64,000 nucleotides of DNA. It comes from Rhizobium chutanense (GTDB lineage Bacteria; Pseudomonadota; Alphaproteobacteria; Rhizobiales; Rhizobiaceae). A program made the position numbers and the translations under genes. Positions 42,193 through 50,670 of the stretch are shown here, piece by piece (position 1 is the first letter of the stretch; every line of letters begins with the position of its first letter). The notes below the pieces were generated by a model, which searched no databases, was not told the origin of the DNA, and saw only the letters and a program-made list of their open reading frames with translations. Where the stretch lies: the NCBI RefSeq assembly GCF_002531935.1, contig NZ_NWSV01000004.1, forward strand, positions 393,370 to 457,369, written 5' to 3'.

Positions 42193-42939
42193 ATGACGGA
42201 CAGGGACAACGCGGTCTTCAACACCATGCGCCAGCCGCCCAACCTGCGCAGCGGCCTTGCCGATACGCTGATGGCGCAGATCGAATCCGGCGACCTGAAG
42301 CCCGGCCAGCGCCTGCCGACCGAACAGGCGATCATGCGGGCGACCGGCGTCAGCCGGACGATCGTTCGCGAAGCGCTCGCCACGCTGCGCGCCAAGGGGC
42401 TGATCACCACACGGCAAGGTCTTGGGGCTTTCGTCTCGAACGATCCGACGGCGAGATCCTTCTCGATCATTCCGAACGACCTGCAGTCGATCGACGACGT
42501 GCTGCGCGTGCTGGAACTGCGCATGGGGGTCGAATACGAAGCCGCCGGTCTCGCCGCGCTGCGGCGCAGGCCGGAAGACCTCGACCGCATGCAGGATCGG
42601 CTCGATGCCCTCGACAAGGCGCTCGAAGAGGGCGGATACGGCGCACAGGAGGACTACGCCTTCCACCGGTCCATCCTGGTCGCAACCCAGAACTCCTATT
42701 ACAGCCGCCTGTTCGATACGTTCGGCGACATCATGGTGCCGCGGCAATGGGCGCGCCTGGACAAGATGACGGTGACCGAGCGCAAGCGCCATGCGGCGCG
42801 CATGCGCCGGGAACATCACGCCATATTCACGGCGATCCGCGACGGCGACGAGGCCGCCGCGCGCCGCGCCATCCGCAGCCACTTGTCGAAGAGCGCCGCC
42901 CGCTTCGAAGAGCTGCGCGACGCCAGCACGTCTTCGTGA
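42193..42939 (+). CDS. GntR-family (FadR subgroup) transcriptional regulator
   Basis: The regulator (248 residues) has an N-terminal winged helix (about 15-80; LADTLMAQIESGDLKPGQRLPTEQAIMRATGVSRTIVREALATLRAKGLI) and a C-terminal FCD all-helical ligand domain with the metal-site pattern (ELRMGVEYEAAGLAAL, YAFHRSILVATQN, EHHAIFTAIRDGDEAAARRAIRSHL). It is convergent with the GH94 gene, with a 3-bp gap, and follows the GNAT gene. A role in sugar-acid use (kdu genes are 1 kb upstream) is possible but not shown. Confidence 0.85.
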   Translation: MTDRDNAVFNTMRQPPNLRSGLADTLMAQIESGDLKPGQRLPTEQAIMRATGVSRTIVREALATLRAKGLITTRQGLGAFVSNDPTARSFSIIPNDLQSIDDVLRVLELRMGVEYEAAGLAALRRRPEDLDRMQDRLDALDKALEEGGYGAQEDYAFHRSILVATQNSYYSRLFDTFGDIMVPRQWARLDKMTVTERKRHAARMRREHHAIFTAIRDGDEAAARRAIRSHLSKSAARFEELRDASTSS

Positions 42940-42942
42940 CGA

Positions 42943-45900
42943 TCAGGCCTTCGGCTTCGGCCGCATCAGCCGCCGCCAGCCGGCGTGATCCGTCTGCAGA
43001 TCGATGGAAGCGTGAACCTCCGGCAGCAGCGGTTTGCGTCTGCGCCGGCCGAAGCGCCGTTTGAAGCCCAGGATATTTTCGACGAAGCTTCGGGTGTAGA
43101 GCCCGGGGCCGCTCGAATAGATGCGCCATCCGCCGTCGACGGCGATCTTGCCCGCCTTGACGCGCTGCCATTCGGCCGCGGCCTGATAGCGGTCATGGAA
43201 AGCCGCATCGCTACTGCTGAAATAGGTATTGCGCTGGCGCAGCGAGGCATGCGGCAGCGCATCGGTGACGGCGATCGGATTGACGACGGCGATTGCCTTC
43301 CAGAGCTCGTCCGCCTCGGCATCGAGCGCCAGCGTTTCGCAGTAACGCAAATGCGCATGCGCATACATCAGGCCGATCTCACGGCCGAAGAAGGAGGCGG
43401 ATTCGGCGCGGCGAAACAGCGTCTCGGGTCCACCGGCATAGGTCGCGGGCTTCTCCATCAGCCGCACGCCGTCGGGAAAGAGCAGATGCTTGTTGATCAG
43501 CTTCAAATGATCCTGTCTCTGCGCCGGCGTGAACAGCCGGCCGAGCATTGCCTGCGTCATCGCAATCAGCGAGAAAGAGAGGCCGGTGCGCCGGTCACTC
43601 GGATGCAGCAGCAACTCGACGCCGTCATGGGCGGGATCGAAGATGCCGTAGCCGGCAACGACGCCGTCCCGGATGAGATGGCGGTTGAAATCCCGGCGCA
43701 TCGCCGTTGCGACCTTCCCGAGCGACTTGGCCTTCTCGCCATGGCCAAGGCGGCGCTGGATCGCGGAATAACGGACGATCTGCTCGTAGAGCAGGGCAAC
43801 GGTCCAGCTGCTGACCATCCAGTCGCGCAGATGCGGATCGGCCGGCTGCAGCGAGTCGTTCCAGTCACCCTCGCCGTAGCGGATCAGATGTGTTCCCGGG
43901 ATGAAGCGTTCGCGGACGGTATCGAGCAGCTTTTCCACGTGGCTGGCGACGGTGCTCGCCTTCTTAGACTTCTGCATGGTCTTTTCGTCGCGCCAGGAGA
44001 CCTTCTCGTCGAGGATGGCGAAATCGCCGGTCGCTTCGATATAGTCGCAGAGCGCCTTCAGCGGCCAAACGACGATATCGCCATGGCTGTCGCCGGCCCG
44101 GATATTGGCATAGGGCTCCAGCATGAACCATTGCGGCCAGTCGCCGTCTTTCAGATATTGTTCGCTGAAGACGGTTTTCAGCACCTCTTTGGCCTCACGA
44201 TCATGCTCATAGGCGAGCAGGAATTCGATCGGGCCCTGGCAGGCATCGCGCGTGCCCCAGGCGGCACCGGTATATTGCTCGAGGCCGTGCGGCACGCTCA
44301 AATGCACGATGGCGTCATGCGCGAGCCAGGGCAGCAGCGTCGTCTGTGCGGCAAGATCGGGCGAAGGGCCGGCGATCGTCAGGCCGCGCACGCTGTTGCG
44401 CCAGAATGTCGAGGCCGGCGCCAGCATCGCTTCGTCGGTGACGCCGGCTTCATAACGCTCTGCCAGCCGCTCGGCTTCTTCAGCATCGGTCATCGAGCCG
44501 ACCACGGCAAAGGAGAACGTCTGCGTCGGCCGGGAGCGCAAGGCGACGAAGGCGCCGTCGCGAGCAATGCCGTCGGTATAAAGCAGTTCGTCGCCGCCGA
44601 TCTCTTCGATGGCATCGGGCGTCGAACTCACCAGCCAATAGCCGGCATCGGGATAACGCTCGCCCCAGAGCCAGGCAGGATCGGGCCGGAAATGGATGCG
44701 TTTGCCTGCCGTATCGAATTCGATCTGCCCGCCGGCGTCATATTCGCGCTCGCCGAGCACGACATGGCCGAACACCAGGAAGCGGCACGCTTTGCCCTCG
44801 ACGGAGACGGTCCATTGCATCGCCGCATCCTCGCCGGAAGCGACCGCCGTTACGGTGATCGTGCGGTCCGCGCAGTTGTAGATCCAGCGGCAATCGCTGA
44901 GGCCCATTTCGAAAGCCGACGGCACCGCCAGCAGCTGCCAGCCGGCGCCGACATCGACCATGATGCGCAAGCCACTGGCGCGCGTCAGGTTGTAGGGATC
45001 GCGGGAGACGGAAAAGAGCTTGTGAAAGGAGGTGTTGCCGATCGTCAGCTGCGCGGCGAAAATGCCCTGCATCCAGCAGGTCGCGGCAAGTGTCCTATCG
45101 TCGAGCAGCATGTTCTGACCGCTGCGCACGATCGCGCCGTGGCGGCGCGCCACCAAAAGTTCCTTTTCGCGCAGGACGACGTGGCGGTTCAAAGCGCCGT
45201 CCGGAACGAAAAACGAAAGCAGCTTTCCGTCGGCGCGCTCCTCCAGACTCCGCTTCGGATAGAGCTGGCCAATCGCCTTTTTGTCCAGCGGTTCGACCTT
45301 CAGCAAGGCAGCATCCTGAAGCAGGCTGCGGACCGGCGCCGTCTCGGCGAGATCGTCGGCGGCGCCCTCCGGGCCCGCAAGGCCATCGAGCCGTAACAGG
45401 TCGGCATCGCTCGACGCCTCGGGATGATTGGCGGCGAAGATGGCGAAGAAGGTCGCAGTCACGCCGCTTGTCGGACCGGAGAGCGATCTCGACTGGATGG
45501 CGGGACAGGCCGTCTCCTGCTGCCGCCGTTCGCTCGGCAGGCTGGTGCCGAAAGGGCCGACCAGCAGGTCGCCGAGACGGTCTTTCGCCTGCACCAGCTG
45601 GATTGCATCCGTGGCATAGGCGACCGCACCATCCAGGCAGCCCTGAACGAGCCAGGGATTGCGGCCGCCGCCCTGTTTGAGATTTTGCCGGTTCATCACC
45701 ACGGGGCCGAATGTCCGGTGATTGGCGATGTGGTGATCGACATATTGCGAGGCATAGGCTTCGCTGTTCATCAGGAAGCCGCGATCGCCCAGACCGACAT
45801 CCTGCATCAGCACCAGATCCACCGGTACCGTTACATCCTTGCGATGCTGGATCGAGACACGCCAGAACCAGGCCGTCTCGGAAGGATGCAGCGCCAGGCG

Positions 45901-46230
45901 GACGTTGTAACCGATATCGCCGGCTTCGCCACTCCAGGAAAAGCTCGTCGCATCATGCCCGAAGCCGCCATCGGCGCCCGGCCCGACAATTTCGACGACA
46001 TCGGGCCTTTTGCCACCGACGCGCAGATAAAGCCGGCCGATGCCGCCGTACAAGGGCGAGCCCTGGATCTGATTGATCTGCACCGATCCCTTGTCGTCGG
46101 CATATTCGATGGCAAACAGCGTCCCGTTCGGCAGCGCCGATATCGACAGGCCGGAACCGTTGGCGATCGTCAACAGGCCAAGTTGTTCGCGCCGGGGCAT
46201 CTGAAAACTGCGGGTAAGGTCCTGGGCCAT
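42943..46230 (-). CDS. Very large GH94 glycoside phosphorylase (beta-1,2-oligoglucan phosphorylase-like)
   Basis: The protein (1095 residues from the ATG at 46230; a TTG 8 codons upstream is possible) has the GH94 arrangement: N-terminal beta-sandwich domains (about 1-560) and an (alpha/alpha)6 catalytic domain (about 600-1040). The general acid region EGDWNDSLQ (around residue 787) is present, with GLEQYTGAAWGTRDACQGP, GDSHGDIVVWPL and RHPSD-type phosphate-site stretches (LLHPSDRRTGLSFS). The length (about 1100) is like that of 1,2-beta-oligoglucan phosphorylase, not of cellobiose phosphorylase (about 800). Since rhizobia make cyclic beta-1,2-glucan, phosphorolysis of that polymer's fragments is a reasonable guess. 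No transporter is adjacent. Confidence 0.75.
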   Translation of the reverse strand: MAQDLTRSFQMPRREQLGLLTIANGSGLSISALPNGTLFAIEYADDKGSVQINQIQGSPLYGGIGRLYLRVGGKRPDVVEIVGPGADGGFGHDATSFSWSGEAGDIGYNVRLALHPSETAWFWRVSIQHRKDVTVPVDLVLMQDVGLGDRGFLMNSEAYASQYVDHHIANHRTFGPVVMNRQNLKQGGGRNPWLVQGCLDGAVAYATDAIQLVQAKDRLGDLLVGPFGTSLPSERRQQETACPAIQSRSLSGPTSGVTATFFAIFAANHPEASSDADLLRLDGLAGPEGAADDLAETAPVRSLLQDAALLKVEPLDKKAIGQLYPKRSLEERADGKLLSFFVPDGALNRHVVLREKELLVARRHGAIVRSGQNMLLDDRTLAATCWMQGIFAAQLTIGNTSFHKLFSVSRDPYNLTRASGLRIMVDVGAGWQLLAVPSAFEMGLSDCRWIYNCADRTITVTAVASGEDAAMQWTVSVEGKACRFLVFGHVVLGEREYDAGGQIEFDTAGKRIHFRPDPAWLWGERYPDAGYWLVSSTPDAIEEIGGDELLYTDGIARDGAFVALRSRPTQTFSFAVVGSMTDAEEAERLAERYEAGVTDEAMLAPASTFWRNSVRGLTIAGPSPDLAAQTTLLPWLAHDAIVHLSVPHGLEQYTGAAWGTRDACQGPIEFLLAYEHDREAKEVLKTVFSEQYLKDGDWPQWFMLEPYANIRAGDSHGDIVVWPLKALCDYIEATGDFAILDEKVSWRDEKTMQKSKKASTVASHVEKLLDTVRERFIPGTHLIRYGEGDWNDSLQPADPHLRDWMVSSWTVALLYEQIVRYSAIQRRLGHGEKAKSLGKVATAMRRDFNRHLIRDGVVAGYGIFDPAHDGVELLLHPSDRRTGLSFSLIAMTQAMLGRLFTPAQRQDHLKLINKHLLFPDGVRLMEKPATYAGGPETLFRRAESASFFGREIGLMYAHAHLRYCETLALDAEADELWKAIAVVNPIAVTDALPHASLRQRNTYFSSSDAAFHDRYQAAAEWQRVKAGKIAVDGGWRIYSSGPGLYTRSFVENILGFKRRFGRRRRKPLLPEVHASIDLQTDHAGWRRLMRPKPKA

Positions 46231-46465
46231 TGCTATCTCGTGGATTGGCTTCAAAGAGGAATTGGAGGATGACGCAAATGATTGAGGGAAATCTTAGCGG
46301 CGATCCGGAGATCGGCAAGTGTCGTGACGTGACGAACGCACAGCCACCAGCGGTTCCTTCACACGCCGGAACCATCCCTTCGAACGGCGTAATATCGCTG
46401 TAGCTATGGCGTTTCCGAAGAGACGCTTTTTGCTTGTCGAATTGACTCAACTCTCGGTAAGACGT

Positions 46466-46482
46466 CCCTCTTTGAAAGAGGG
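46466..46482 (+). promoter_or_regulatory. Hairpin that covers the ribosome site of the 46487 gene
   Basis: CCCTCTT pairs with AAGAGGG (7 perfect pairs, 3-nt loop). The paired GAGGG (46478-46482) is the ribosome-binding site for the ATG at 46487. It could act as a translational switch or thermosensor. Confidence 0.5.
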
Positions 46483-46486
46483 CAAC

Positions 46487-46897
46487 ATGCGAAAATTATT
46501 ATCGATTCTATTCAGCTCAGTTATTTTGGCGGGGACAGCGCACGCTCAAGCGAGAGTCCAGGCCACCCACAGCAACCGCTTGATCGAGAGCTATCGTGCC
46601 TATATCGGCGACGCCGATCTTTACAATTCAAAGGGGGCCAGGCTTACCCAGCCGTGGCAGATCATCCGGCAAGACCGGGCGAATTTCCATCAGTACCACG
46701 TGCAAGATTCCGGCGATCAATCAGACTCATTCTTTGCCGATCCGGCAAATCGCCAAGCTCTGGAGCAGATGCTTCGGAACGGAACGATGACACGAGAGGC
46801 CGCCAATATGATCCTGCGTGGCAATGTATGGATTGAGGTTGATATCTACGGTGACCATGGAACCGGTCGATGGATCGACGTTTCCGTATCTGATTGA
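46487..46897 (+). CDS. Secreted protein of unknown function
   Basis: The 136-residue protein has a signal peptide (MRKLLSILFSSVILAGTAHAQA). The mature part, about 115 residues, includes RLIESYRAYIGDADLYNSKG, WQIIRQDRANFHQYHV and GNVWIEVDIYGDHGTGRWIDVSVSD. It resembles small periplasmic proteins found in rhizobia, but I do not know a function. The start is taken at 46487 because a GAGGG site stands 4 bases before it; the longer frame has no site. The hairpin at 46466-46482 masks that site. Confidence 0.65.
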   Translation: MRKLLSILFSSVILAGTAHAQARVQATHSNRLIESYRAYIGDADLYNSKGARLTQPWQIIRQDRANFHQYHVQDSGDQSDSFFADPANRQALEQMLRNGTMTREAANMILRGNVWIEVDIYGDHGTGRWIDVSVSD

Positions 46898-46932
46898 TAT
46901 TTGCCGTAGGGTTGCGGCCGCACCCGATCCGA

Positions 46933-47541
46933 TCACCGCTGAACGATCACCCGGGTCCCTGGCTGAACCATATCGTAAAGCTCCTCGACGTCCTCGCGGT
47001 ACATCCGGAAACATCCGCTCGATGCGTTGGTGCCGATGGAAGTGGGGTCGTTGGTGCCGTGGATGCGGAGCAGCCCGTCGGCAAGGTAGATCGCGCGGGT
47101 CCCCAGCGGATTGGCGGGGCCGGGTTTCACGACCGCCGGAAGCCTTGGGTTCTTCTGGCGCATGCTGGCTGTCGGCCGCCATTCGGGATGCAATCGTTTC
47201 GACACAACCCGCGTCGTGCCGTACCATTGTTTGCCTTCCCGGCCGACGGCAATGGGGTAAGCGAACTGCTCACCCCAGGACGTCGTGTAGATAAGCGTAT
47301 GTTCGCGCGTAGCGATGGTGATGGTTCCTCTCGCGCTTCGTGTCGACGGTTCCCGACGTTCTTGCAAAGGGCGATAGCCATGTTCCGGCTCGTAGTCGGG
47401 AGCAGGGGGATAGAGGCCGTAAGGGTCATCATAGCTGTAGCCGTCGTATTCATCGTAGCCATCATCCGGCGCGTAAACTTGGGCTTGGGCATGCACCGCT
47501 GTCAGAAACAGGGCCGCAGCAAGGAGAGCCAGCAATCTCAT
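46933..47541 (-). CDS. L,D-transpeptidase (YkuD domain)
   Basis: This periplasmic enzyme (202 residues) crosslinks peptidoglycan or attaches proteins to it. After the signal peptide (MRLLALLAAALFLTAVHAQA) there is a tyrosine/aspartate-rich stretch (about 24-60), then the YkuD domain (about 75-200) with the catalytic motif HGTNDPTSIGTNASSGCFRM (His about 161, Cys about 177). The SxGC(I/F)R(M/L) form is intact. It is convergent with the 46487 gene. Such enzymes are numerous in Rhizobiales, which make many 3-3 crosslinks. Confidence 0.93.
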   Translation of the reverse strand: MRLLALLAAALFLTAVHAQAQVYAPDDGYDEYDGYSYDDPYGLYPPAPDYEPEHGYRPLQERREPSTRSARGTITIATREHTLIYTTSWGEQFAYPIAVGREGKQWYGTTRVVSKRLHPEWRPTASMRQKNPRLPAVVKPGPANPLGTRAIYLADGLLRIHGTNDPTSIGTNASSGCFRMYREDVEELYDMVQPGTRVIVQR

Positions 47542-47617
47542 TCCATGCCATCCTCTTGTTATATGAGCATGATTGGGCGGAATTCTGTGGCGGCACTATG
47601 GCATTAGGTGACGGACC

Positions 47618-49159
47618 TCATGCCGGCATCGGCCGCCTGGCGAAGGGGACGGAGAGCAGGGCGCAGCCGGTCAGGGCGGCGACGACCATCCAGGCTTCGT
47701 TGATCGCCTGAACGCTGGCCGCGGTCTGGACCAGCGGATCGAGCAGCGCCGTGGTCTCCGCATCGAAACTGCCGCTATGGCCCGATATGGCCTGAAGCGG
47801 CGCGCCGACAAATGTCGCGGTGTCGAGATCGCCGGCCTGAAGACGCGCCCAGAGGCTTTGGCCCAGCGGTTCCGAACGGGTGTAGATGATGGTGTCGATC
47901 AGCGCGATGCCGATGGCGCCGCCGAGATTGCGCATCAGGTTGAAAAGACCGCTGGCGTCGGGAATGCGATCGGGCGGCAGCGTGCCGAGCGCCAGCCGCG
48001 TCGGCGGCAGCAGGCAGAACATGATGGCGACGCCGCGCACGATCTGCGGCCAGAACATCGCGTCGTAATCGGAGCGGGGATCCTGAAAGGCGCTCATGGC
48101 GACGCCGACCGCAAACAGGGCGAAACCGGCGGCCGACAGCAGCCGTGCATCCATGCGCTTCTCCAGCGCCACTGCAACCGGCGCGGTGATCAGCTGGGCG
48201 ATGCCGGTGACCAGCATGGTCATGCCGATCTCGAGCGCGTCGTGACCTCGGATGAAAGCGAGAAACACCGGCATCAGATAGACCGAGCCGAAGAGGCCGA
48301 TGCCGAGCACGAAGCTTAAGGTCGAGCCGACGAGAAAGTTGCGATCGGCGAAATTGCCGAGATCGACGATCGGCCGGCGCCGGCGCAGCGATCGTCCTAT
48401 GAAAGCGCCGCCCGACACAAGGCAGACGGCCAGCAGGCCGAGGACATAGGGCGAGGTCCAGCCGCTGGTCGGCGCCTCCTTCAGGCTGAGTTCCAGGCTC
48501 GTCAGCGCCGCTGCCATGAGCACAAGCGACAGACCGTCGAGATGCCGGAGTTCGGAGGGGTCGGCCGCCTGCCTCGGCAGGAAGCGCGCCGCCACGATGG
48601 CCGAGGCGATGCCCGGAAGGATGTTGATCAGGAACAGCCAGTGCCAGGAATAGGTCGCGGTCAGCCATCCGCCGACGATCGGCCCGACGGTCGGCGCCAG
48701 CACCGCCAAGACGCCGGCGATCGTCGTCGCCAGCGCCTGCCGCACATTCGGAAACAGGATGAATACGGCTGAAAACACCGAGGGGATCAGGGTTCCGCCG
48801 GAAAAGCCCTGAAGCACTCGCCAGGCGACCAGCTCGCCGAAGCTGGCACTCGCCGCACAGCCGGCCGAAGCCGTCACGAACAGGCCGATGGCGGTGACGA
48901 ACAGCCATCGCATCGTCAGCAGCCGCGTCAACAGGCCGGTCAGCGGGATCGCCACCACTTCGGCGATCAGATAGGCGGTCTGGATCCAGCTCATCTGATC
49001 CGGGCCGATATCCAGCGCCGACTGGATGGTCGGCAGCGACGTCGCCACCACCTGAACATCGAGGATCGCCATGAACATGCCGATGCACATGGCAATGAAG
49101 CCGAGCCAGACGATGGCGGGCGCTCCGTCGGGGCGGGCAGGCTCAGGTCGTTTCAGCAT
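47618..49159 (-). CDS. MFS drug exporter, DHA2/EmrB type
   Basis: This inner-membrane protein (513 residues) has about 14 predicted helices. The 14-TM DHA2 pattern is seen: IVWLGFIAMCIGMFMAILDVQVVATSLPTIQ (helix 1), WIQTAYLIAEVVAIPLTGLL, RVLQGFSGGTLIPSVFS and APTVGPIVGGWLTATYSWHWLFLINILPG (motif C). It would export drugs or natural compounds with H+. No adjacent membrane-fusion (EmrA) gene or regulator is seen, which is unusual for EmrB-type systems and suggests either an unlinked partner or stand-alone activity. Confidence 0.9.
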   Translation of the reverse strand: MLKRPEPARPDGAPAIVWLGFIAMCIGMFMAILDVQVVATSLPTIQSALDIGPDQMSWIQTAYLIAEVVAIPLTGLLTRLLTMRWLFVTAIGLFVTASAGCAASASFGELVAWRVLQGFSGGTLIPSVFSAVFILFPNVRQALATTIAGVLAVLAPTVGPIVGGWLTATYSWHWLFLINILPGIASAIVAARFLPRQAADPSELRHLDGLSLVLMAAALTSLELSLKEAPTSGWTSPYVLGLLAVCLVSGGAFIGRSLRRRRPIVDLGNFADRNFLVGSTLSFVLGIGLFGSVYLMPVFLAFIRGHDALEIGMTMLVTGIAQLITAPVAVALEKRMDARLLSAAGFALFAVGVAMSAFQDPRSDYDAMFWPQIVRGVAIMFCLLPPTRLALGTLPPDRIPDASGLFNLMRNLGGAIGIALIDTIIYTRSEPLGQSLWARLQAGDLDTATFVGAPLQAISGHSGSFDAETTALLDPLVQTAASVQAINEAWMVVAALTGCALLSVPFARRPMPA

Positions 49160-49378
49160 GCGAATGATCCAGTAAACGCGGCATTTCCGCCCCAGCTAGA
49201 GCGATCATGTTTGCGAGACCATCGGCATGTCAACCTTGCGTTCCGGCAACGATCCTCATCAGAGCGCCGTACGTCCGGACGCAGAAGGACACTTCGGCAC
49301 TTCAGCACTTCGACGCTGCGCATCGCGCAAAACGCGATCGAGCCCGGCCGGAAGGCCAGGCGCGGTCGGTTGATTTGG

Positions 49379-49400
49379 GGCCGGGCCTTCCTGCCCGGCC
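49379..49400. terminator. Hairpin after the flagellin gene
   Basis: GGCCGGGC pairs with GCCCGGCC (8 bp, 6-nt loop) 24 bp beyond the flagellin stop. There is no T-run on the minus strand, but the position fits a terminator. Confidence 0.5.
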
Positions 49401-49423
49401 GCCTCTCAGATTGGTCGGCGGTC

Positions 49424-50332
49424 TTAGCCGCGGAAGAGCGACAGGATGTTCTGCGAAGAGGAGTTGGCGATCGACAGCGACTGGATCGCCAGCTGCTGCT
49501 GTGTCTGCAAGGCGGAGAGTTTGCTCGATTCTTCTTCCATGTCGGCATCGACCAGCCGTCCGACGCCGGAGTCGATGGAATCGGACAGCGCACCGACGAA
49601 GTCTTCCTGCAGATCGATGCGTGTCGAGATCGAACCCAATTGCGCACCGGCCGAGGTCATCGCCGATAGTGCGGATTCGATGGTCGACAGCGCCGACTGG
49701 ATCTGGCCGGTGGTAAAGTTGGTAATGTCGAGCGAGTAGACGGAATCGCCGTTTGCATCAGCCGTTCCGAGGATACCGGTGGAGGTTTCGATCGAGCCGC
49801 CGCTCATGCCGAACAACACGTTGCCGGCGGAGCTGGTATCGAGAACGTAATCGGTCATCTTGACGGAAACGGCGCCGGAGCCGTCGCGAACGAAGGAGGA
49901 TACGACATTTTTCGTGCCGTCGGCGCCGGCGACCCAGTTTTCGCCCGAGAACGATGCCGACTGGGCAATGCTCATCAGCTGCTCCTGCAGCTGGCTGATT
50001 TCTTCCTGAACCTTCGACTTGTCGACACCGTCTTCGGTCGCTGCCACCAGCTTGGACTTGATCTCGTCGACGACATCGATCGCGCTGTCCATCGCCGTAT
50101 AGGCAGTATCGACCTTTGCAGCGCCGAGGCCGAGCGCATCGGACACGGCCGACAGCGCCTTGTTGTCGGAGCGCATCGTGGTGGCGATCGACCAGTAGGC
50201 GGCGTTGTCGGATGCGGTGTCGACCCGATAGCCGGTGGAAACGCTGTTCTGGGTCGTTTCGAGATTGGAATTGATGCTGCGCAGCGTCTGAAGGGCAGCC
50301 ATCGCGGAATTGTTGGTATTGATGCTCGTCAT
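49424..50332 (-). CDS. Flagellin (orphan locus)
   Basis: The protein (302 residues) has conserved flagellin ends: N-terminal MTSINTNNSAMAALQTLRSI, with NLETTQNSVSTGYRVDTASDNAAYW, and C-terminal EEESSKLSALQTQQQLAIQSLSIANSSSQNILSLFRG. The central part is short and variable, as in complex flagella of Rhizobiaceae. The main flagellar cluster is not in the window, so this is an isolated additional flagellin gene. The N-terminal substitution SDNAAYWSI (for the usual DDAAG) is typical of alphaproteobacterial flagellins. Confidence 0.95.
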   Translation of the reverse strand: MTSINTNNSAMAALQTLRSINSNLETTQNSVSTGYRVDTASDNAAYWSIATTMRSDNKALSAVSDALGLGAAKVDTAYTAMDSAIDVVDEIKSKLVAATEDGVDKSKVQEEISQLQEQLMSIAQSASFSGENWVAGADGTKNVVSSFVRDGSGAVSVKMTDYVLDTSSAGNVLFGMSGGSIETSTGILGTADANGDSVYSLDITNFTTGQIQSALSTIESALSAMTSAGAQLGSISTRIDLQEDFVGALSDSIDSGVGRLVDADMEEESSKLSALQTQQQLAIQSLSIANSSSQNILSLFRG

Positions 50333-50670
50333 GGGAAATTCGCCTGCTTCGGAGGTTGAATATGTTGCAGCCCGGGGAACATCCCGGCCATGGCGAGCAG
50401 CTTCATGCCTATCGACCGCTTGTTTCCGATCAATTCGCCATCGTTGGGTTAATTATCGTACTTAAAAGTACCTTAATGGTTAACGCAGCGGGCCCGGCGC
50501 TTATTTTTTTGTTCACCATGAAATCGCGCGCGTCGACGGCTGCCGAAATGGGCTCCGGATGCTCCCCGCAAAAATTTGAGATCGGCAATTGACGGGCCGG
50601 CGGGAAACTGACTATCAATATTAAATCAATTTGATTGACTCCAAAAATACATAATGAGGGGAGCATTGGA
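50333..50670. other. Divergent promoter region (flagellin / ABC transporter)
   Basis: No supported gene is present. There is a small inverted repeat GTACTT-AA-AAGTAC (50458-50471) and an AT-rich part (50440-50520, 50610-50660) where promoters of both genes should lie. Confidence 0.4.

Noticed and set aside
50485..50512. Possible terminator (GC-rich stretch then T7) implying a small RNA upstream of the ABC operon
   Set aside because: Only a 4-bp stem can form in front of the T-run, and no promoter or conserved RNA structure was seen.
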